A stretch of DNA of 19,101 nucleotides. It comes from Gammaproteobacteria bacterium UBA7310 (GTDB lineage Bacteria; Pseudomonadota; Gammaproteobacteria; Pseudomonadales; Ketobacteraceae). Location of the stretch: assembly GCA_002471665.1 (NCBI GenBank), contig DKQK01000049.1, positions 1-19,101 of the forward strand. The letters are read 5' to 3'. This document shows positions 14,707-19,101 of this stretch, piece after piece (positions within the stretch are counted from its first letter, which is position 1; the number at the start of each line of letters is the position of its first letter). Both the position numbers and the translations under genes were made by a program. The notes under the pieces are model-generated. The model was given only the letters and a program-made list of their open reading frames with translations. It ran no database searches and was not told the origin of the DNA.

Positions 14707-17700
14707 TCATCCGTCAGTAATTTTGTATTGCCACCCACGGCTGCGGTGTTAACGGAGATGGTTTTTTCATTGGCCAGGCGCAACAGATAGTGGGGTCCGC
14801 CGGCTTTCGGGCCGGTGCCGGACAGGTCCTGGCCGCCAAAGGGCTGGGAGCCCACGGTGGCCCCGATCATATTGCGGTTGATGTAGACATTGCCCACCTG
14901 AGCCCGTTGGGCCACGGTTTCACAGAACTGATTGATGCGGCTGTGCACACCCAGAGTGAGGCCGAAGCCGGTGCGGTTGATCTGATCCAGCAGCTCATTG
15001 ACTTTGTTGGCACTGAAAGCAATCACGTGCAGTACCGGGCCGAACACCTCTTCGTGAAGCTCGTTGATGTCTTCCAGTTCGATGATGGTGGGGGGCACGA
15101 AATAACCCTTCAGGTCGGGCAGTTTGCCTTCATAGAGAATGCGGTCCTGGGAGCGGAAGCGTTCGATGTGCAGCATCAGCTCAGCTTGGGAATGGCGGTC
15201 GATCACCGGCCCGATGTCGGTGTCCCATTGCAGTGGATCACCCAGCGTGATGGTATCCAGGTAACCGGTGAGGGTGGCCAGGGTTTTGTCTTTTACGTCT
15301 TGCTGGATGAACAAAACCCGCAGCGCCGAGCAGCGTTGCCCGGCACTGTCGAAGGCCGATTGCACAATATCCCGCACCACTTGCTCGGTAAGGGCGGAGC
15401 TGTCCACGATCATGGCGTTCTGGCCGCCGGTTTCCGCAATCAGGGGAATAATGGGGCCATCCCGTTCGGCAATGTGGCGGTGGATCTGCTTGGCGGCGGC
15501 GGTGGAGCCGGTGAACATCACCGCCCGCAGCGCCGATTCCTTAAGAATGGTGTCTTCCACCAGTTTGGCCGGTGCCAGCAGGCATTGGACCACCTCGGGG
15601 GGAAATCCCGCCCCGTGGAACAGTTCAATGGCACGCTTGGCAATCAGTGGCGTCAGGGTGGAGGGTTTGGCGATCACGGTATTGCCTGCCGCCAGGGCGG
15701 CCGCAACCTGGCCGGTAAAAATGGCCAGGGGAAAGTTCCAGGGGCTGATGCACAGAACCGGGCCTTTGCCTTCCAGCACCAGGGTGTTTTCCTCGCCGGT
15801 AATGCTGGGCAAGGGTGTGGGTTCAAACAGCTTGCGCGCCTGGTTGGCGTAGTAGCGCAGAAAATCCACCGCTTCCCGTACTTCACCCAGGGCGTTGCTC
15901 AGGGTCTTGCCGGCTTCCTGCATGGAGATCAGCATCAGTTCCGCGTAATGTTCCTCATACAGGCGGGCGGTGGCTTCCAGTAATGACGCCCGTTCCTCCA
16001 CCTCCTCAAAACGCCAGTGGCTCCAGGCTTGCCGGCTGCGGTCAAAAGCGTGGTGGCAGTCCTGGCGCCCGGCCTTGCGATAATAGCCAATCACCTCTTC
16101 GGGGTTGGCGGGGGACGGCACCGGGGTGTGCTCGCCTTCCTTAGCGGGCAGTTGCGGCGGTTGCCTGAGCAGTTCCTGCATGGATTTACTCAGGGTTTGC
16201 AGCGCTTTCAGGCTTTCCAGGTTAATGCCGTGGGAGTTTTTCCGCTCAGGCTGGAATACCCGGTGTGGCAGGGGAATGCGGGGGTTGCGCAGACGCTCCA
16301 TGGCGCGGATGTTGGCGCTGGGCTCCTCGATCAGCCAGCTGCCGTCGCTTTGTGCCAGCTGTACCTGGCGCACAAAGGAGGTGTTGGCACCGTTTTCCAG
16401 CAGGCGGCGCACCAGGTAGGGAAGCAACTCCTGATAGCGGCCCACCGGTGCGTAGATGCGGCAGCGGGCGTCGTCGTAGCTTTCCAGCAGGTGGTCATAG
16501 AGGCTTTCCCCCATGCCGTGTAAACGCTGGAATTCGTAGTGGGTGACGTTGTGTTGCCGGGCCAGCTCCAGAATACTGGATACGGTGTGCGCGTTGTGAG
16601 TGGCAAACTGGGGATAGAGAAAATGCCGGCCGCTGAGCAGCATTTGGGCGCAATACAGAAAGCTGAGGTCGGTGTGATCCTTTTGCGTGTAAACCGGGTA
16701 TTCTTCCAGGCCCATCTGTTGGGCCTGCTTGATTTCGGTGTCCCAATAGGCGCCTTTCACCAGGCGCACCGGCACCTGACAGTGCTGGGTTTTACTCACA
16801 TCCATCAGCCATTGAATCAGGGCCGGAGCCCGTTTTTGATAGGCTTGTACCGCCATGCCCAATTTACCCCAGTTGCGCAGGCGATTATGACCGATGGCGC
16901 GGGCAAACAACATCAGGCTGGATTCCAGACGCCAGGATTCCTCGGCGTCGATGGTGACGGCAATGTCTTTTTCCTGGGCCAGCAGCAGCAGGTCCATCAG
17001 GTGCGTGTGCAACTGATCCAGGTTTTTGCCCTGACGCAGTTCGAAACGGGGGTGCAGGGCCGATAGTTTGATGGAAATGCCGCCATGATCCTTGCGCGTT
17101 TCCAGCTTTTCACTTTGATGACTGATGGCATGCTCGTAGGCATCCATATAGCGTTCAACATCGGCGGCGCACATGGCTGCTTCACCCAGCATGTCGTAGG
17201 AATGGGTGTAGCCCTGTTCGGTTTCCTGCGCGCTGCGTTGCAGGGCTTCCTCAATGGTTTCGCCGGCCACAAACTGCTGGCCGATGACCATCATGGCCTG
17301 GCGAATGGCACCCAGCGCCAGGGGTTCCCCCAAGCGCCTGATCAGGCCCTTGAGGCTGTCGGACAGCCAGTTGCCGGGCAGTTGTTCCTTGGTAAAGAGC
17401 TTACCGGTAATGAGCAGGCCCCAGGTGGAGGCGTTGACCCAGCGGGCGTCACTGTGGCCAAGGTGTTCGGCCCAGTTGCCCTGTCGTAATCGATCCTGCA
17501 GAAAGCGCTCGGCGGTGTCCTGATCCGGAATCCGCAACAGGGCTTCCGCCAGGCACATAAGCGTGACCCCCTCTTTGTTATCGAGTCCGTACTCCTTGAG
17601 CAGGGTTTCCACGCGCACCCCGGGTTTGGCATTGCGAATCGCCACCAGAAATTCACTGGCCTGGGCTTTGATGCGGTCCCGGGAGGCGTTGTCCTGTGTG

Positions 17701-17789
17701 TAACCCATGAGCAGTTCCTGCACAGCGTCTTCCTCGTTGCGCAGATAATGGGTTAACAGGTTGTCCGGGAGTGGAAATTCCAATCCCAT
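14703..17789 (-). CDS. putA: Bifunctional proline dehydrogenase / glutamate-semialdehyde dehydrogenase
   Basis: Oxidises proline to glutamate in two steps, with FAD then NAD+, at the membrane face of the cytoplasm. The protein is 1028 aa from the ATG at 17789 (MGLEFPLPDN). The frame is open to a GTG at 17864, but those 25 extra residues are not family-like. The proline dehydrogenase barrel shows LSALHPRFE, RLVKGAYWDTEIK, FATHNAHT and RIYAPVGRYQELLPYLVRR. The dehydrogenase shows ETGGQN (Glu786) and GQRCSA (catalytic Cys820). There is no N-terminal ribbon-helix-helix DNA-binding domain and no long C-terminal extension, so it is the short, non-repressor type and must be controlled by another protein. 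An AraC-family gene lies 118 bp upstream on the same strand and argA lies 61 bp downstream. Confidence 0.96.
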   Translation of the reverse strand: MGLEFPLPDNLLTHYLRNEEDAVQELLMGYTQDNASRDRIKAQASEFLVAIRNAKPGVRVETLLKEYGLDNKEGVTLMCLAEALLRIPDQDTAERFLQDRLRQGNWAEHLGHSDARWVNASTWGLLITGKLFTKEQLPGNWLSDSLKGLIRRLGEPLALGAIRQAMMVIGQQFVAGETIEEALQRSAQETEQGYTHSYDMLGEAAMCAADVERYMDAYEHAISHQSEKLETRKDHGGISIKLSALHPRFELRQGKNLDQLHTHLMDLLLLAQEKDIAVTIDAEESWRLESSLMLFARAIGHNRLRNWGKLGMAVQAYQKRAPALIQWLMDVSKTQHCQVPVRLVKGAYWDTEIKQAQQMGLEEYPVYTQKDHTDLSFLYCAQMLLSGRHFLYPQFATHNAHTVSSILELARQHNVTHYEFQRLHGMGESLYDHLLESYDDARCRIYAPVGRYQELLPYLVRRLLENGANTSFVRQVQLAQSDGSWLIEEPSANIRAMERLRNPRIPLPHRVFQPERKNSHGINLESLKALQTLSKSMQELLRQPPQLPAKEGEHTPVPSPANPEEVIGYYRKAGRQDCHHAFDRSRQAWSHWRFEEVEERASLLEATARLYEEHYAELMLISMQEAGKTLSNALGEVREAVDFLRYYANQARKLFEPTPLPSITGEENTLVLEGKGPVLCISPWNFPLAIFTGQVAAALAAGNTVIAKPSTLTPLIAKRAIELFHGAGFPPEVVQCLLAPAKLVEDTILKESALRAVMFTGSTAAAKQIHRHIAERDGPIIPLIAETGGQNAMIVDSSALTEQVVRDIVQSAFDSAGQRCSALRVLFIQQDVKDKTLATLTGYLDTITLGDPLQWDTDIGPVIDRHSQAELMLHIERFRSQDRILYEGKLPDLKGYFVPPTIIELEDINELHEEVFGPVLHVIAFSANKVNELLDQINRTGFGLTLGVHSRINQFCETVAQRAQVGNVYINRNMIGATVGSQPFGGQDLSGTGPKAGGPHYLLRLANEKTISVNTAAVGGNTKLLTDD

Positions 17790-17907
17790 GGATGATGGGG
17801 CTTTACAGCGTGCCACGTGTGTTCCTGATGTCCAAAGCAATGTTCTATAAAGACATTTTGGCACAGGATGGGCCAGGGTGTGAGGAATTTACGGCTTTTG
17901 TTTGGGA

Positions 17908-18921
17908 TCATTGCCCCAGGTGTCGGCGATACTCCCCCGGGGTTTCTCCGGTCCAGCGTTTGAAGGCTTTGGTAAACGGGCTTTGTTCTGAAAATCCCAG
18001 CAGAAAGGCCACATCCACCAGGGACATGTTGGGATCGTTCAAATAGTGGCGGGCCAGTTGCTCGCGGGTGTTATCCAGCAGTGTGCGAAAGCTGGTGCCG
18101 CTTTGTTCCAACTGATACTGCAGGGTCCGCGCCGGTACCTGCAGTTCGGCCGCCACCTGTTCCAACGAGCAGCGACCACTGCTGATCTGCTGGCTGATGA
18201 TGTCCCTGATAGAAGCATGTAACTCATCGGGGCGCTGCAGATGTTCCAGTTGTTGAATCACCTGGGACACCAGGATGCGGTGGGCATCCGGGTCATGGTA
18301 GGTGATGGGCAGCTGCAGGTAATTGGCGGGGAATATCAGTTGGGTGATGGGCTGCCCGAAACAAACCGTGCCACCGAACAGCTGTCGGTAGGGTTCGATG
18401 TCTACCGGTGTTGCAAAGGTAAAATCCACATCAGCCACCAGATCCCTGCGCCCGGTATGGCGCCGGGCAAAGGCAACCCAACTGGCCAGAGACACCTGCA
18501 TCAGAGCCGGGTGCAGATGTTCCAGGCGCGGTATCCATTGCAGGCAGACGTTGTCTCCCTGCATGATCAGTCTGCTGTCGTTGGCATCATCAATCAGGCG
18601 CTCATAGCGCACCAGCATGGCGGACACTTCCCCCAGGTTTTTGCAGGTCATGGCAGCGTAGGCAAATACGCCCCAGTGTTTGGGGATCAGCTCCTCGGCC
18701 AGGTGCAATGGCAGGCAGGGATCGGCGGAAACGGCAATGGCTTTGGCCAGCAACTCACCCCACAGCACCACTGAAATCCGCTCGTTGAGTGAGCCATCGT
18801 CCAATTGGTTGCGCAGTTGGGGTGTAAAGACCGCAGCCGTGTCCAGTTGATGGTTCTCCAGGTAATCCAGTAACGCCCTGACATAGCCGGTGCGAACGGT
18901 ACCGGTGGCGGCATTTTGCAT
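17908..18921 (-). CDS. AraC-family transcriptional regulator with arabinose-binding-like N-terminal domain
   Basis: A 337-aa DNA-binding regulator. The N-terminal part (about 20-210) resembles the arabinose-binding-like domain common in catabolic AraC-type regulators (for example HWGVFAYAAMTCKNLGEVSA). The C-terminal two-helix-turn-helix domain (about 235-335) contains LEQVAAELQVPARTLQYQLE and the signature VDVAFLLGFSEQSPFTKAFKRW-type second motif ending TGETPGEYRR. The ATG at 18921 has AAGGA 8 nt upstream. In Pseudomonas aeruginosa an AraC-type regulator (PruR) activates proline catabolism, and the putA product here lacks its own repressor domain, so control of putA is the likeliest role; arginine or ornithine signalling is an alternative. 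The effector is not visible from the sequence. Confidence 0.92.
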   Translation of the reverse strand: MQNAATGTVRTGYVRALLDYLENHQLDTAAVFTPQLRNQLDDGSLNERISVVLWGELLAKAIAVSADPCLPLHLAEELIPKHWGVFAYAAMTCKNLGEVSAMLVRYERLIDDANDSRLIMQGDNVCLQWIPRLEHLHPALMQVSLASWVAFARRHTGRRDLVADVDFTFATPVDIEPYRQLFGGTVCFGQPITQLIFPANYLQLPITYHDPDAHRILVSQVIQQLEHLQRPDELHASIRDIISQQISSGRCSLEQVAAELQVPARTLQYQLEQSGTSFRTLLDNTREQLARHYLNDPNMSLVDVAFLLGFSEQSPFTKAFKRWTGETPGEYRRHLGQ

Positions 18922-18979
18922 CCCGATTCCTTGTGTAGTGTTTTATTTTTATTCGTTTTTACTGAGTTACGCATCACGC

Positions 18980-19007
18980 GTGGCCGCATATAACAAGATG
19001 TGGCCGC
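18980..19007. repeat. Direct repeats with 20-bp period upstream of the AraC-family gene
   Basis: GTGGCCGC occurs at 18980-18987 and again at 19000-19007, a period of 20 bp, 59 bp upstream of the regulator's start. AraC-family proteins often bind two direct half-sites about two helical turns apart, so this may be an autoregulatory operator. A -10-like TATACT lies just further upstream on the minus strand (within 19012-19020), without a good -35. Confidence 0.45.
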
Positions 19008-19053
19008 TAAGGAGTATAAATCATACCCCCTATTACAGCCTTTTTGTACAGTA

Positions 19054-19082
19054 AAAAAAGATTGCGCCATTGATCTATGGCG
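19054..19082 (-). terminator. Possible intrinsic terminator of a gene beyond the right edge
   Basis: On the minus strand, CGCCAT (19082-19077) pairs with ATGGCG (19070-19065) across a 6-nt loop. After a few bases comes a run of seven T (near 19060-19054). The stem is only six pairs and the T-run starts about 5 nt after it, so it would be a weak terminator. It would serve a minus-strand gene located past 19101. Confidence 0.35.
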
Positions 19083-19101
19083 TCCGGTTTCCATCAATAC
19101 G

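Noticed and set aside
14790..15983. Long plus-strand open frame (397 codons) antisense to putA
   Set aside because: It mirrors the highly conserved putA dehydrogenase coding strand, has a low-complexity Gly/Val/Gln/His-rich composition typical of a shadow frame, and no ribosome binding site or recognisable family.
17790..17864. GTG-initiated 25-residue N-terminal extension of PutA
   Set aside because: No ribosome binding site and no similarity to PutA N-termini; the residues look like read-through of the leader.
18687..19097. Minus-strand open frame running from the right edge into the AraC gene
   Set aside because: It overlaps the regulator in another frame, reads through its promoter and the possible terminator, and has no Shine-Dalgarno or family similarity.
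1..19101. Mobile elements, CRISPR arrays, tRNA or rRNA genes
   Set aside because: No transposase, integrase, regularly spaced repeats, or recognisable tRNA/rRNA segments were seen on either strand.

Overview
The window looks like part of a gammaproteobacterial chromosome of moderate-to-high GC. The evidence is a classical fused kinase-like/GNAT ArgA, a PutA carrying both proline-catabolic domains, and Shine-Dalgarno-led operons. I cannot name the genus. Almost everything is on the minus strand; the one plus-strand gene I support is a small membrane protein at about 9.55-10.27 kb.

Region 1 (1-9345, minus strand) is one operon, read from right to left. It starts with a sigma-70-like promoter (9317-9345) and a guanidine-I (ykkC) riboswitch (9160-9300). 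Next come a periplasmic binding protein, a permease and an ATPase of a nitrate/taurine-type ABC importer. They are followed by two DUF1989 proteins (UAAP1/UAAP2, known in this context as carboxyguanidine deiminase CgdA/CgdB), a biotin-dependent carboxylase annotated by family as urea carboxylase, and allophanate hydrolase, which runs off the left edge. By homology alone these would be called urea genes. The riboswitch and the deiminase pair make guanidine the likely substrate. The expected route is guanidine uptake, ATP-dependent carboxylation, deimination to allophanate, then hydrolysis to ammonium and CO2.

Region 2 (9346-10272) holds the divergent intergenic space and a predicted six-helix membrane protein resembling the Frag1/DRAM/Sfk1 group. 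Its 3' end overlaps the convergent gene by 37 bp.

Region 3 (10236-13240, minus strand) is a compact three-gene set: a two-domain DsbA/HCCA-isomerase-like protein, a secreted DUF2059-like protein, and a secreted protein with a T4-lysozyme-like motif. No pathway is evident.

Region 4 (13295-18921, minus strand) carries an AraC-family regulator, putA and argA. The regulator may control putA. PutA makes glutamate from proline, and ArgA commits glutamate to arginine synthesis, so this part and the guanidine operon share a nitrogen/arginine theme. Upstream of the regulator are 20-bp-period direct repeats and a possible terminator of a gene outside the window.

The items most worth a second look are the guanidine operon, a 10-nt complementarity between the riboswitch and the leader beside the first ribosome binding site, the candidate guanidine importer, and the lysozyme-like secreted protein.
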